From NCBI GenBank assembly GCA_028293125.1, contig JAQGPJ010000068.1:111614-175613 (forward strand): a stretch of 64,000 nucleotides of DNA. The letters are read 5' to 3'. Numbering within the stretch: position 1 is the stretch's first letter; every line of letters begins with the position of its first letter. Made by a program: the position numbers and the translations under genes. This document shows, one piece after another, positions 8,804 to 16,914 of this stretch. Under the pieces are notes generated by a model, which worked only from the letters and a program-made list of their open reading frames with translations, was not told where the DNA came from and did no database searches. The DNA is from Verrucomicrobiales bacterium. Its GTDB lineage: Bacteria; Verrucomicrobiota; Verrucomicrobiia; Verrucomicrobiales; V1-33.

Positions 8804-10096
8804 TTATTTGGACCCCTTGCTCCATTGGAAGCCGAAGCCGTAGTGGCCATCGGCCTCCCGGTGGCCTTTGCTGAAATAGCGGGTCTCCTTCACCAGCTCG
8901 ACCCCCTGCGCGGTGCGGGTGATCATGGCGATGGCGCAGAAGGTGGCCCCGGTGGTCGGAGAGTCCAGACGCACCAGGGTTTCGCTGCCGTCCGACTCCT
9001 TGAAGGTCAGCCGGGCATTGACGGTGCTGAAGTTGGCCACCCCCTCGTAAACAAAGGCATAGACCAGCACCCGCTCAATCAGGTCGGGCCGGAGGATATA
9101 AAGGTTCTCGCCGTCCGTGGCCTGGCCGCTGCGGTCGTCCTTGTCGAGGTGGATGAAGGGAGGCGCAGTCCGGCTGCCGAAACTGCCGCCCAGCGCCTGG
9201 ATGCAGCCTTTGGAGCCGTCGCGGGTCACATACAGGCAGCCGAGGTCCAGATCCGCCTCCTGACTGCCGCCGAAGAAGGATTTTTTGAGATTACGGTCCC
9301 AGTTGAGATTGATGTGGATGACCTCCTGGCCGGGACTCTTCCGCAGGCTGATGGTCTTGCGCTCGCCGGGTTTTTCCAGTGTCAGCTTTTTAAGGGAAAG
9401 AGGAGCCTGAGGAACCGGTGGTGGTGCCGCCGGCAGCGGGAGCGGCGGCATATTGACGGGCACCGGCGGTGGGCCTGCCGGGATGGGGGGAATCGGCGGC
9501 ATGGAGGGCGGAATGGCCGGTGGGGGCTGGGGCGGCGGCGCGCCGCCCGGCTTCTGCTCCTCCAGGATTTCCCCGCCGAAGTGTTTCAGCAGCCCCCCGA
9601 GGCCGGCAGCGAACCCCTGGCCGGTGGCGGCGAAGCGCCAGCCGTCCTTCCAGTAAAGCTCGGCCAGCATCAGGGCCTTCTCGTCCTTGTAGTCGCCGGC
9701 CTGGGGCTGGAACTCCGCGATGTCCGTGCCGCCCGACGACAGCCGGACGCCGCCGCCGGTGATCTGCCGCATGGAGCCGTTGCCGTCCACCGTGGCGGTG
9801 AACACAAGGCGTTTGATTTTGTCAGGCAGTTTGGAGAAATCGGCCTCGAACACTTGGCGCGCCTTCCCTGACGGCCCTTTGGCCGTCAGGGAGCCGCAGG
9901 GGGACTGGGGCTGATTGTAAAAGACGAAATACCGGTCATCCGAGAGCTTCCCCTCCGCATCCAGCCCGAAACAGCTTACGTCCACCTCCGGATTGCCGGA
10001 AAGCTCCAGGGACACCGACAGGGTGACGGCGGGGGCCGCCGCCGTAATGCCAAGGCTGGCCAGGGAGGCTTTCTGGCCGCGCGTGAATGGTTTCAT
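8804..10096 (-). CDS. double TerD-domain protein with Pro-rich linker (TerA-like)
   Basis: A 430-residue protein with a TerD-like domain (about 1-175), a linker made mostly of Pro, Ala and Gly (about 180-235) and a second TerD-like domain (about 240-425). The first domain keeps the GQKASL start and [21 protein letters not shown] end but lacks the GDDEQ calcium motif. The second has ADLDLGCLY and [15 protein letters not shown]. Overall it resembles TerA and other two-domain TerD proteins. It is the second gene after terB, with an 87-base gap. The extended linker suggests a bridging role between partners (inference). Confidence 0.85.
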   Translation of the reverse strand: MKPFTRGQKASLASLGITAAAPAVTLSVSLELSGNPEVDVSCFGLDAEGKLSDDRYFVFYNQPQSPCGSLTAKGPSGKARQVFEADFSKLPDKIKRLVFTATVDGNGSMRQITGGGVRLSSGGTDIAEFQPQAGDYKDEKALMLAELYWKDGWRFAATGQGFAAGLGGLLKHFGGEILEEQKPGGAPPPQPPPAIPPSMPPIPPIPAGPPPVPVNMPPLPLPAAPPPVPQAPLSLKKLTLEKPGERKTISLRKSPGQEVIHINLNWDRNLKKSFFGGSQEADLDLGCLYVTRDGSKGCIQALGGSFGSRTAPPFIHLDKDDRSGQATDGENLYILRPDLIERVLVYAFVYEGVANFSTVNARLTFKESDGSETLVRLDSPTTGATFCAIAMITRTAQGVELVKETRYFSKGHREADGHYGFGFQWSKGSK

Positions 10097-10183
10097 GCTG
10101 TTGGAATACGGGCAGGTGGTTGGGATCCCGGAGGGAAGGTCGGGAAAGGAAGGAAATGAGGCCGGAGAGGGACAAGCGGCCTG

Positions 10184-10639
10184 CTAGAGATCGAACTCCG
10201 AAGCCGCGATTCCCAAGGCGTGGCAGGCCTCCTTCACCGCTTTCTTCTCGTCGGCGTCGAAGTTTCCGTCCGATCCGCCGATGATGATGCCGATCTGAAC
10301 CAGGGCCCGGCCTTGGTCGGGCTTGCTCTTGAGTTTGCTGATGGCCTGGATGGCCTCGATTTTGCCGAAATCATAGTCGGCGGTGAGCTTGTCGCAGTAG
10401 TGGTCGAACTTGCTCTTCAGCTCCGCGGCCGGAAAGATGCGCAGGGTGTCGTTCTGGGTGATCAGGCTGGCGATTTTGGCTTTCTCCGGTCCGCTGATGC
10501 TGCCGTCGGCGGCGGCGATCATGGCACACATGGCCATGGTGCCGTTGGCGAAGTCCGCATTTTTGAATTTTCCAATGTTGGTCTGCAATGAGGAGTTCAT
10601 TGCGGAGACTTTGTCTTTCAGATTATCCCAGAGGCTCAT
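10184..10639 (-). CDS. terB: TerB tellurium resistance protein
   Basis: A 151-residue protein, the same length as enterobacterial TerB. It shows the all-helical TerB fold with two acidic metal-binding loops: AAADGSISGPEK (about 42-53) and GGSDGNFDADEKKA (about 121-134). TerB associates with the inner membrane and with TerC in other species; no terC is present in this window. It opens the ter part of the cluster. About 245 bases separate it from the flotillin gene, so it probably has its own promoter. Confidence 0.95.
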   Translation of the reverse strand: MSLWDNLKDKVSAMNSSLQTNIGKFKNADFANGTMAMCAMIAAADGSISGPEKAKIASLITQNDTLRIFPAAELKSKFDHYCDKLTADYDFGKIEAIQAISKLKSKPDQGRALVQIGIIIGGSDGNFDADEKKAVKEACHALGIAASEFDL

Positions 10640-10681
10640 GTCGGTGGTGGTGTGGATGGGGCGGGGTGGCCGGGTGATTTG

Positions 10682-10698
10682 AAGGCGGTGACCGCCTT
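10682..10698. other. hairpin in terB leader
   Basis: Perfect 7-bp inverted repeat (AAGGCGG/CCGCCTT) with a 3-base loop, 43-59 bases upstream of the terB start. There is no T run on the minus strand after it, so it is not an obvious terminator for transcripts from the flotillin side. It may affect leader RNA structure. Confidence 0.35.
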
Positions 10699-10883
10699 GG
10701 ATTTTGTTTCAGATTCCCGAAATTATTTCCGGTATTTCATTTGACTCGATTGTTCGCCCAGTGGCCGTGACTGACGCGCCAAATGGGTGAATGTCAAACC
10801 TCCTATAGGCATGGGCGGGATGCGGCGCACCAGCGGATTAGGAAGTTTTAAGCGGCGCCCGCAGGCTGTCTGCAAAGCTCGGT

Positions 10884-12614
10884 TCAGGAGTGTGCCAGGG
10901 ATTGGAGTTCAGGTGGTTCGGGCGGTTTGGATGGTGCGGGCAGCAGCGCGTTGCTGATGCCCGCAGGGGTGGGGCTGGCAATGCCCAGCTGCTTCAGAAG
11001 GTCATCGACGATGGGAAGCTGCACGCGGTGGCGCAGCAGGGCATTCACCAACTGGTCCGGCACGTTGCCGCCGCCGGCTTCCCCGCCGCCGTCGCCCGCT
11101 GAGCCATTGCCTCCACCGCCATAGCCGCCAATAAGAGGCCCGTTGGTGCTGATGACACGGACGCTCTCGATGTTCTCCAGAGGCTTCATGCTGGCGGCGA
11201 TCAGCGCCGGCGCAACCTGGGCCAGGACGGTCCTCATTTCATAGGCCATGACGTTCTCGCCAAGCATGTTCTTGGCTTCGTTGATGGCCCGCGCACCGTA
11301 GGCCTCGGCTTCGAATTTTTTGCGGTCGGCATCGGCCTTGATAATGACGGATTCCGCTTCGGCGCGGGCCGCAGTCAGCCGGGCCAGGGCCAGGTCCTCG
11401 GCGGCCTTCTTCTCAGCCTCGGCGGCGACGGTCACCTTGGTGGCCTCGCGCTCGGCCTCCTGACGGGCGGAGATGACCTCCACCTCGCGGCGGCGGTTGG
11501 CCTCGGCGACCATGCGCACGGTGATCACGTTCTCCTCTTCACGGACCTTTTCCGCCAAGGCCTTGGAGGCGTCGGCCTCGGCCTTGGACTTGGCCTCGCT
11601 CTTTTCAGCGATGGTGATGGCGGCCTCCTGCTGGGACATCTCCACGGCCTGCCGGCGGGCGATGTCGGCGGTTTCGATCTGGCGCTTCTTCTCCATTTGG
11701 GACTGCTCCAGCTCGCGCTCCTTGTTGATGTTCTGAAGGGCGATCTGTTTGGCGGCCAGAATGGAGGACTCCTCGGCCTCCCGGTGGCGCATGGCCTGTT
11801 CGGTCTTGATCAGCGACTCCTGCTCGGCACGGCGCATGGAGACTTCGCGTTCCTGGCTGAGGCGGGCGAACTCCCCCTGCTGGCGGATCGTCAGGGACTG
11901 CTGCTCGGCCTCCAGGTTTTTCTGCTCAATGCGGATGCGGGTCTCCTGCTCGATCTTGTTGCGCTCCTCGCGCTTGGCCTCGGTGATGCGGGCGATGTTG
12001 GCCAGGCCCTGGGCATCAAAGGAGTTGGTGGCGTTGAAATACTCCACGCTGGTCTGGTCGAGGCCGGTCAGGGACACGGACTCCAGTTCCAAACCGTTCT
12101 TGGCCAGATCCTCGGCCACGGTGGTCTGCACGCTCTGGACAAAATCGGCGCGCTTCTCATGCAGGGTCTGCATGTCCATGCCGGCGGCCACAGCCCGCAG
12201 GGCGTCCACGAACTTGCCTTGGAGAATCTCCCGCAGCTCCTCGGGGTGCAGCGTTTTGCCCCCGAAGCTCTGGGCCGCCTGGGCGATGGCCTCGGTGTCC
12301 TTTTTCACGCGGACAAAGAACTCCGCCTTCACGTCCGCGCGGATGCGGTCGAGGGTGATCAGGGCCTCATTGTTGGCGCGCTCCACCTGCAGGCGCAAGG
12401 TCATCATGTTCACCGGCGTGATCTGCTGGAAGATGGGCAGCACGATGGCCCCGCCGTCCGCGATGACCTTCTGTCCGCCCAAGCCGGTGCGCACAAAGGC
12501 GCTCTCCTTGCTCGCCCTCACGTAAAACCGCGAGGCGATGCTGAGCATGATCACGATCAGGGCAAAGGCGGCGGCGCCGCTGAGCACGGCGGGTTGTTTG
12601 ACGAGTTCCATCAT
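10884..12614 (-). CDS. flotillin-like protein (YqiK family)
   Basis: A 576-residue flotillin. It has an N-terminal membrane helix (about 8-29), an SPFH/band-7 domain (about 30-210, beginning RFYVRASKESAFVRTG), then a very long Glu/Lys/Ala-rich coiled coil (about 210-455) and a C-terminal Gly-rich and Pro-rich tail. Flotillins scaffold membrane microdomains. The partner YqiJ-like gene lies 16 bases upstream on the same strand, the usual YqiJ-YqiK pairing. The start has two adjacent Met codons; either could be used. Confidence 0.9.
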   Translation of the reverse strand: MMELVKQPAVLSGAAAFALIVIMLSIASRFYVRASKESAFVRTGLGGQKVIADGGAIVLPIFQQITPVNMMTLRLQVERANNEALITLDRIRADVKAEFFVRVKKDTEAIAQAAQSFGGKTLHPEELREILQGKFVDALRAVAAGMDMQTLHEKRADFVQSVQTTVAEDLAKNGLELESVSLTGLDQTSVEYFNATNSFDAQGLANIARITEAKREERNKIEQETRIRIEQKNLEAEQQSLTIRQQGEFARLSQEREVSMRRAEQESLIKTEQAMRHREAEESSILAAKQIALQNINKERELEQSQMEKKRQIETADIARRQAVEMSQQEAAITIAEKSEAKSKAEADASKALAEKVREEENVITVRMVAEANRRREVEVISARQEAEREATKVTVAAEAEKKAAEDLALARLTAARAEAESVIIKADADRKKFEAEAYGARAINEAKNMLGENVMAYEMRTVLAQVAPALIAASMKPLENIESVRVISTNGPLIGGYGGGGNGSAGDGGGEAGGGNVPDQLVNALLRHRVQLPIVDDLLKQLGIASPTPAGISNALLPAPSKPPEPPELQSLAHS

Positions 12615-12630
12615 TGGGGGAAAAGTGTGG

Positions 12631-13395
12631 TTAGGAGTAAACTTTCGGAGAAAGGTCCGGATTCGTGTTCAGCCTGCCCCGGAAAAACCCGGTGGCGGGA
12701 TCGCGGCCCAGCAGCAGGACCTCGCCGCCCTGGCTGACGGGTTCACCGGTGACCCGGCACATGACGTAATGCGGGCGCCGGTCCGGACCGGTGACGCGCA
12801 CCTCCGCGGCGCGGTCCTCGGTGGCGGTGCCGATGGTCACCACGCCCACCCAGCCCACGAGATGCTCCGGCGGAAAAGCGCTGGTCTCATCCTTCGGCCA
12901 CACGCGTCCCAGGAGGCGGTTGAGGAACCTCATCACCAACAGAGCCGGGAAAAAGACCGCCGCCGCCGCCCACAGCTCCACCAGCACCGGGGATCCGGAA
13001 AGCAGCAGCGCCTGCTGGAGAGTCATGCCTCCGATGCTGAAGGCCGCCAGAAAAACGCAGAGGGAAACCAGCACCGGCACCCGCCCGATCCCCAGCCAGG
13101 CGAACATGGAGGCGAAAAAGCCGCCCCCGGCCTCAGTACCACTGTCGGCGTCCCCGTGGCCATGGCCGCCGCTGTCCGCTTGGCCGCCGGTGTCGGGACT
13201 GTCAGCCATCCCGGGCCCGTGGCCCCCTGCCGGCGCATCCGGCCCGGAGGAGTCCGGCAGGTGCAGCAGATCGCTGAGCCATTCGGAAAACCCAAGGCCC
13301 ATCATCAGGCTCACGGCCTCGAGCAGGGCAAAGCACAGCAGTGTCACAAACGCCGCGGCAAAAACGGTGTTGTGAGGTGCGAGCAGCCAGTCCAT
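12631..13395 (-). CDS. YqiJ/DUF1449-type membrane protein with OB-fold domain
   Basis: A 254-residue membrane protein. It has an N-terminal helix (LLAPHNTVFAAAFVTLLCFALLE), a His/Gly/Asp-rich soluble segment (about 60-100), two or three further helices (PVLVSLCVFLAAFS, ELWAAAAVFFPALLV) and a C-terminal NfeD-like OB-fold domain (GWVGVVTIGTATEDRAAEVRV...). The fold and position match YqiJ, the partner of flotillin YqiK. Start set at 13395 by similarity to YqiJ; an in-frame Met at 13443 adds 16 residues. The His-rich stretch (GGHGHGDAD) may bind metal. Confidence 0.82.
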   Translation of the reverse strand: MDWLLAPHNTVFAAAFVTLLCFALLEAVSLMMGLGFSEWLSDLLHLPDSSGPDAPAGGHGPGMADSPDTGGQADSGGHGHGDADSGTEAGGGFFASMFAWLGIGRVPVLVSLCVFLAAFSIGGMTLQQALLLSGSPVLVELWAAAAVFFPALLVMRFLNRLLGRVWPKDETSAFPPEHLVGWVGVVTIGTATEDRAAEVRVTGPDRRPHYVMCRVTGEPVSQGGEVLLLGRDPATGFFRGRLNTNPDLSPKVYS

Positions 13396-13647
13396 GGGAA
13401 GCGGGTGAGCTGAAACGCTAACCGCAAGTCCGCCTTCTGCCAATATAAATGACCGGCTAAATTGTACGACGTCCGGATTTTCCTGAAGGAGGCCGACCTG
13501 CGGTCATCCCCGTCATGCTCAAAATGCCAGTGGCCTGCCAATAAATCCCGGTCGGCATCCTGTAGCTAACTGAAAAAAATCCGCAGGCTCCGGCTGAGGG
13601 ATTATGATAAGGATGCGGGTCTGCGCAGTGTGGTTGGGACTTGGCTC

Positions 13648-14769
13648 TCAGGCCCTCAAAGGCCTTGCCGCCAGCGGGGTTTGGCGGCGCGAGAGAGCCT
13701 TGCGGGTCATCAGCAGCTCCAAGACATTTTCCGAGGTCACCAGCCCCACCAGACGGCCCTGATCGATCACCGGCATCAGGGTCAGGGCGGGATCCCGCAG
13801 GGTGTGCATCACTCCATCCAGCGCGTCCGACGGCGCACAGTGCGGGGGATCGGGGCGCATGAAGCTGGAGACCGGGCCGGGGGTTTCGTTTTCGAGAACG
13901 CGGAACACATCCTGCCGGCTGACAATGCCGATGAGTTCTCCGTCCTCCCGCACCACAGGGAAGTCACCCTGAAACCCCTTGATGATCAGCTTCACCGTCT
14001 GCTGCACCGTCTGATCCGGGCTCAGCACATGGAATTCCGTCATCATGGCGTCGCGCGCGCTCAGGCCCGTCAGCACGGAATCCTCCTCCGCGTCCTCGGC
14101 CTCATTGGAGGCGCCGATCCACACGAACAGAGCGATGAAGATCAGCATGTAGAGTTTCGGCACCAGGATGCCCACCAGCACAAAAATCACCGCCACCCCC
14201 TGGCCGATGGTGGCCGCGATCCGCGTGGCGCGGGCGTGAGGCATGCGCATGGCCAGCAGTGACCGCAGCACCCGGCCGCCGTCCATGGGAAAAGCCGGCA
14301 GCAGGTTGAACAGAATCATGGTGCCATTGAAGATCATCAACGCCCGCAGGAAGCTTCCGGAGACGACATACAGATGGTCCTGGATCAGGGGCTGCCCCCG
14401 GAGCGTCAGCCAGATCATGATCACGAGAATGATGGCCAGGTTCACCGCTGGCCCGGCGATGGCCACCAGCAGCTCCTGCCGCGGATTGGCCGGCATCCGC
14501 TCCAGCCGCGCCACCCCGCCGATGGGCAGCAGGGTGATGTCGTGGGTGCCGATGCCGAACCTCCGCGCCGTCAGCGCGTGGCCATACTCATGCAGGATCA
14601 CACAGGTGAAAACCCCCGTCAGCAGCGCCACCGTGTGCATCGTCTGTACCGGATCGTGCCCGGACTTCACATACGCCCCGTATCCCAGCCAGGCGAAGAA
14701 CAGCAGAAAAGTGAAGTGCAGGAAAACATCGATGCCAAAAAACCGACCAAGTCTGACGGACCATTTCAT
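13648..14769 (-). CDS. site-2 protease family protein with CBS pair
   Basis: A 373-residue membrane metalloprotease. The zinc motif HEYGH is at 60-64 and the third ligand motif NLLPAFPMDGGR is around 155-166. Six or so hydrophobic segments are visible. A C-terminal pair of CBS domains (about 235-355) would sense adenine nucleotides. This is the SpoIVFB/Rip3-like group. It lies upstream of the YqiJ-flotillin pair on the same strand with a 252-base gap, so co-transcription is uncertain. It may cut a membrane-tethered regulator (inference). Confidence 0.9.
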   Translation of the reverse strand: MKWSVRLGRFFGIDVFLHFTFLLFFAWLGYGAYVKSGHDPVQTMHTVALLTGVFTCVILHEYGHALTARRFGIGTHDITLLPIGGVARLERMPANPRQELLVAIAGPAVNLAIILVIMIWLTLRGQPLIQDHLYVVSGSFLRALMIFNGTMILFNLLPAFPMDGGRVLRSLLAMRMPHARATRIAATIGQGVAVIFVLVGILVPKLYMLIFIALFVWIGASNEAEDAEEDSVLTGLSARDAMMTEFHVLSPDQTVQQTVKLIIKGFQGDFPVVREDGELIGIVSRQDVFRVLENETPGPVSSFMRPDPPHCAPSDALDGVMHTLRDPALTLMPVIDQGRLVGLVTSENVLELLMTRKALSRRQTPLAARPLRA

Positions 14770-14975
14770 AGGGAGGAGGATCTACAGTGGGACAGCGCCG
14801 GATGAAAGCGGGTTCGTTCAGGTATCGGGGGACATTTGGTCCGTGCAGCCGTTGGCGGGGGAGAGTTGGTTTGCGGATTGATTTCAGCGGCAGGTGTTCC
14901 CATAGTGGCTGAGCCCGTTCAGCCTTGGTTCTCCTGCGTGCGGTCGGAACCAACCATCACGCTTTCCACAACACC

Positions 14976-15497
14976 ATGGCTTTCAGGTCTTTCGCTTTTT
15001 ATATTGACGATGAGGATAAGATTCTACGCGAGCTTCTGAAATACGAGGCTGCAGTGGAGGCTGAGGAGGATGTGGATGGACCCGATCTGGTGAATCAGAT
15101 GAATGGGTCGTGGGAATTTGACCCTTTCCGGCAGGAGGTTGCCGAAATGTATGAAATTCTCAAACCAGGAACGGTTGACCAGTCATCCAAAGTGCTGATC
15201 GAAATACTCTGCTGGTGCTGGCTGGTCGATGTTAAGGCTGTGAATGCCGTTTCTAAGGAGGACAGCTATCGGTGTGATATCGATTTCTTTCTCACTGCCG
15301 GGGAAGTAAACCGGTTATGTGGTGATTTCGCCAGTCTGGACCTTGACCGTCTGGCGGCTGTGCTTTTAGGCGGTGAACCGACCCGGTGCTTTGAATCGGC
15401 GAAGGTTTTGGCCGATTTTCTTGGATTCTGGCGTGATCTCTTTCTGAAGGCCTTGTCTGAAAAAAAAGCTTTATGCTATTTTATCGGAGGGCGTTGA
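14976..15497 (+). CDS. hypothetical protein
   Basis: A 173-residue protein I do not recognise. It is acidic and predominantly helical (for example DEDKILRELLKYEAAVEAEEDVDG), with a Cys/Trp-rich central helix (ILCWCWLVDV) and no signal peptide. The base composition is lower in G+C than the neighbouring genes, consistent with transfer. Met 14976 was chosen over 14925 because the first 17 codons look like upstream non-coding sequence. It resembles small immunity or antitoxin-type proteins in size and composition only; no function is claimed. Confidence 0.6.
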   Translation: MAFRSFAFYIDDEDKILRELLKYEAAVEAEEDVDGPDLVNQMNGSWEFDPFRQEVAEMYEILKPGTVDQSSKVLIEILCWCWLVDVKAVNAVSKEDSYRCDIDFFLTAGEVNRLCGDFASLDLDRLAAVLLGGEPTRCFESAKVLADFLGFWRDLFLKALSEKKALCYFIGGR

Positions 15498-15520
15498 CCA
15501 GGAGCGATGAACGACAGGAT

Positions 15521-15560
15521 GTGAATAACTGTGAATAAGTGTGAATAAGTGTGAATAACT
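15521..15560. repeat. four tandem 10-bp repeats (GTGAATAASt)
   Basis: Four head-to-tail copies of GTGAATAACT or GTGAATAAGT, located 24 bases after the stop of the preceding gene and before the gdhA fragment. The repeat is AT-rich against a GC-rich background. Confidence 0.9.
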
Positions 15561-15619
15561 TTGCGCTGGCTGACTGACCAACTTGATTTCAGTCAGACAG
15601 TCCTGATAATCAGGGCGTA

Positions 15620-15940
15620 TTACGGGAACAGCCCCCGCAGCTTCTTGGCCTCGTGGACGCGTTGGATGCCCAGGCTGAGGGCGGCGGTGTGCATGGAGAG
15701 GTTGCGGGTGCGCGCCCGGGTGGTGGTCTGCTTGAAGGCGGTCTCTAGGATGCGATAGAGCTTGCCCATGACCTCGACCCCGTCCCGGAAGAAGCTCTGA
15801 AGGTCCTGCGCCCATTCAAAATAACGGACCACCACGCCGCCGGCGTTGCAGAGGATCTCGGGAAGCAGGAAGATTTCCGGCCTCTGGTCGCGGATGCGGC
15901 GCTCCGTCAGATGCCGGTTCACCAGCGCAATGTGAAACCG
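15620..15940 (-). pseudogene. decayed 3' copy of gdhA
   Basis: This is a second copy of the end of the intact gdhA at 16915-18171. Residues matching the last ~90 codons (QRPEIFLLPEILCNAGG to KKLRGLFP) are in frame, with many substitutions. Immediately upstream, codons for LVNRHL match LVDRHL from about 70 residues earlier in the intact gene, so an internal segment of about 190 bases is missing. Catalytic and most nucleotide-binding residues are absent, so it cannot be an active dehydrogenase. A VapBC pair lies between this fragment and the intact gene. Confidence 0.88.
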
Positions 15941-16052
15941 GGATAAGTGCCGAAGGCCGGGCGCGGCGGGTTATGCCGGATTTTCCTGGCCCGGAGCGGT
16001 GAGTCTGATATTCAGGACTCTCCGGGAGGTTTCAACCACCCCCGCCAATCCC
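15931..16052. repeat. dispersed intergenic repeat, copy A
   Basis: About 120 bases beginning near GATAAGTGCCG and containing GGGTTATGCCGGATTTTCC, closely similar to 52871-52980 (copy B), which lacks about 12 bases in the middle. The CCGGGATAA and TTATGCCGG segments are imperfect inverted arms, so the element can form a hairpin, as REP-type repeats do. Its left end touches the gdhA fragment. Confidence 0.75.
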
Positions 16053-16072
16053 CGCAGCACCTTGGGCATGAG

Positions 16073-16516
16073 TCAGGCGGAGGCGGCGGGATTGTGCCAG
16101 AGAAGGCCGGGAAAACGGGAAAAGCCTTCGTCCAGGGAGACGAGGGTGGCGTGGTGTTCGACCGCAAGGGCGGCGAGCCAGGCGTCGTTGACGTCATTCC
16201 CCACGAGGCCAAGGCCGGTGAGAAACCCGGAGAGGATTTGATGATGCCTGTCCGCGGGTGAGCAACGCCGGGTTTGCGGGTAGTCCAGCAAGGCCTTGTG
16301 AAATGCCAAGGCGACCGTCGGGGTGGAAATGCCGAGTTGCGGATGGGTGCCGATCCTCAGCAGGGCGCACTCCGTCAGATCATTGACCAGCAGATCCTGA
16401 CCGGTGGAGGTGGCTTGGTCGAGCCATTGGCGGCACACGGCATGATCGCGGGACGATTGGTTCAATGCGTTCAGCCAGATGTTCGCATCCGGTAGGAAAA
16501 GAGCGTTCCGGGTCAT
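16073..16516 (-). CDS. vapC: PIN-domain ribonuclease toxin VapC
   Basis: A 147-residue PIN-domain protein. The acidic catalytic set is visible: LPDANIWLNAL (Asp near 9), LTECALLRIG (Glu near 49) and VNDAWLAALAVEH (Asp near 108), then the typical LVSLDEGFSRFPGL end. VapC toxins cleave tRNA or rRNA. It overlaps the upstream antitoxin gene by four bases (ATGA). The pair is inserted between intact gdhA and its decayed tail copy. Confidence 0.9.
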   Translation of the reverse strand: MTRNALFLPDANIWLNALNQSSRDHAVCRQWLDQATSTGQDLLVNDLTECALLRIGTHPQLGISTPTVALAFHKALLDYPQTRRCSPADRHHQILSGFLTGLGLVGNDVNDAWLAALAVEHHATLVSLDEGFSRFPGLLWHNPAASA

Positions 16517-16788
16517 GCGTCTTCGCGTTCGACGCCCAGTTTTTTCAGATCATGCCTCAGTTGCTCCTCCTGATCGATTCGCTTGATCTCCTCAGGGGTG
16601 AGGTTCATCGGCTTTTCCGGGATATAGACCGGAAACGGATGAGGCTTTCCCGGAGCCGGCCTTTGCTTTTTGTGCAGCTTCAAGCGCAGGGCGTTCTCCA
16701 GAAAACGGGTCAAGGTGATCCCCTCCCGCGCGGCTTCGGCCTTGGCCTCACGGTAAAGCTGATCGTCGATGCGGAGGGTGGTCTGCAT
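16513..16788 (-). CDS. vapB: VapB-type antitoxin
   Basis: A 91-residue protein. It has an N-terminal ribbon-helix-helix-like DNA-binding segment (MQTTLRIDDQLYREAKAEAA) and a charged C-terminal tail (EEIKRIDQEEQLRHDLKKLG) that should wrap the toxin. Directly upstream of and overlapping vapC, as in most VapBC operons, which are normally autorepressed by the complex. Confidence 0.85.
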   Translation of the reverse strand: MQTTLRIDDQLYREAKAEAAREGITLTRFLENALRLKLHKKQRPAPGKPHPFPVYIPEKPMNLTPEEIKRIDQEEQLRHDLKKLGVEREDA

Positions 16789-16914
16789 GATAGAAATCTG
16801 TCAAAAGAAAGATTTATGTCAACCCCTGAAAAAGATCACCGATCCACGCGGTGAACGGGTTCAGGGAAACGGAGTCCTTGATGTATTCGAATAGCTGGAT
16901 TTTCCGTGCGGGCC

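Noticed and set aside
9400..9560. Pro-rich coding repeat considered as an independent gene or collagen-like protein
   Set aside because: It is the in-frame linker of the double TerD-domain protein.
15521..15560. Tandem repeats considered as a CRISPR array
   Set aside because: Units are 10 bases with no spacers, and no cas genes are present.
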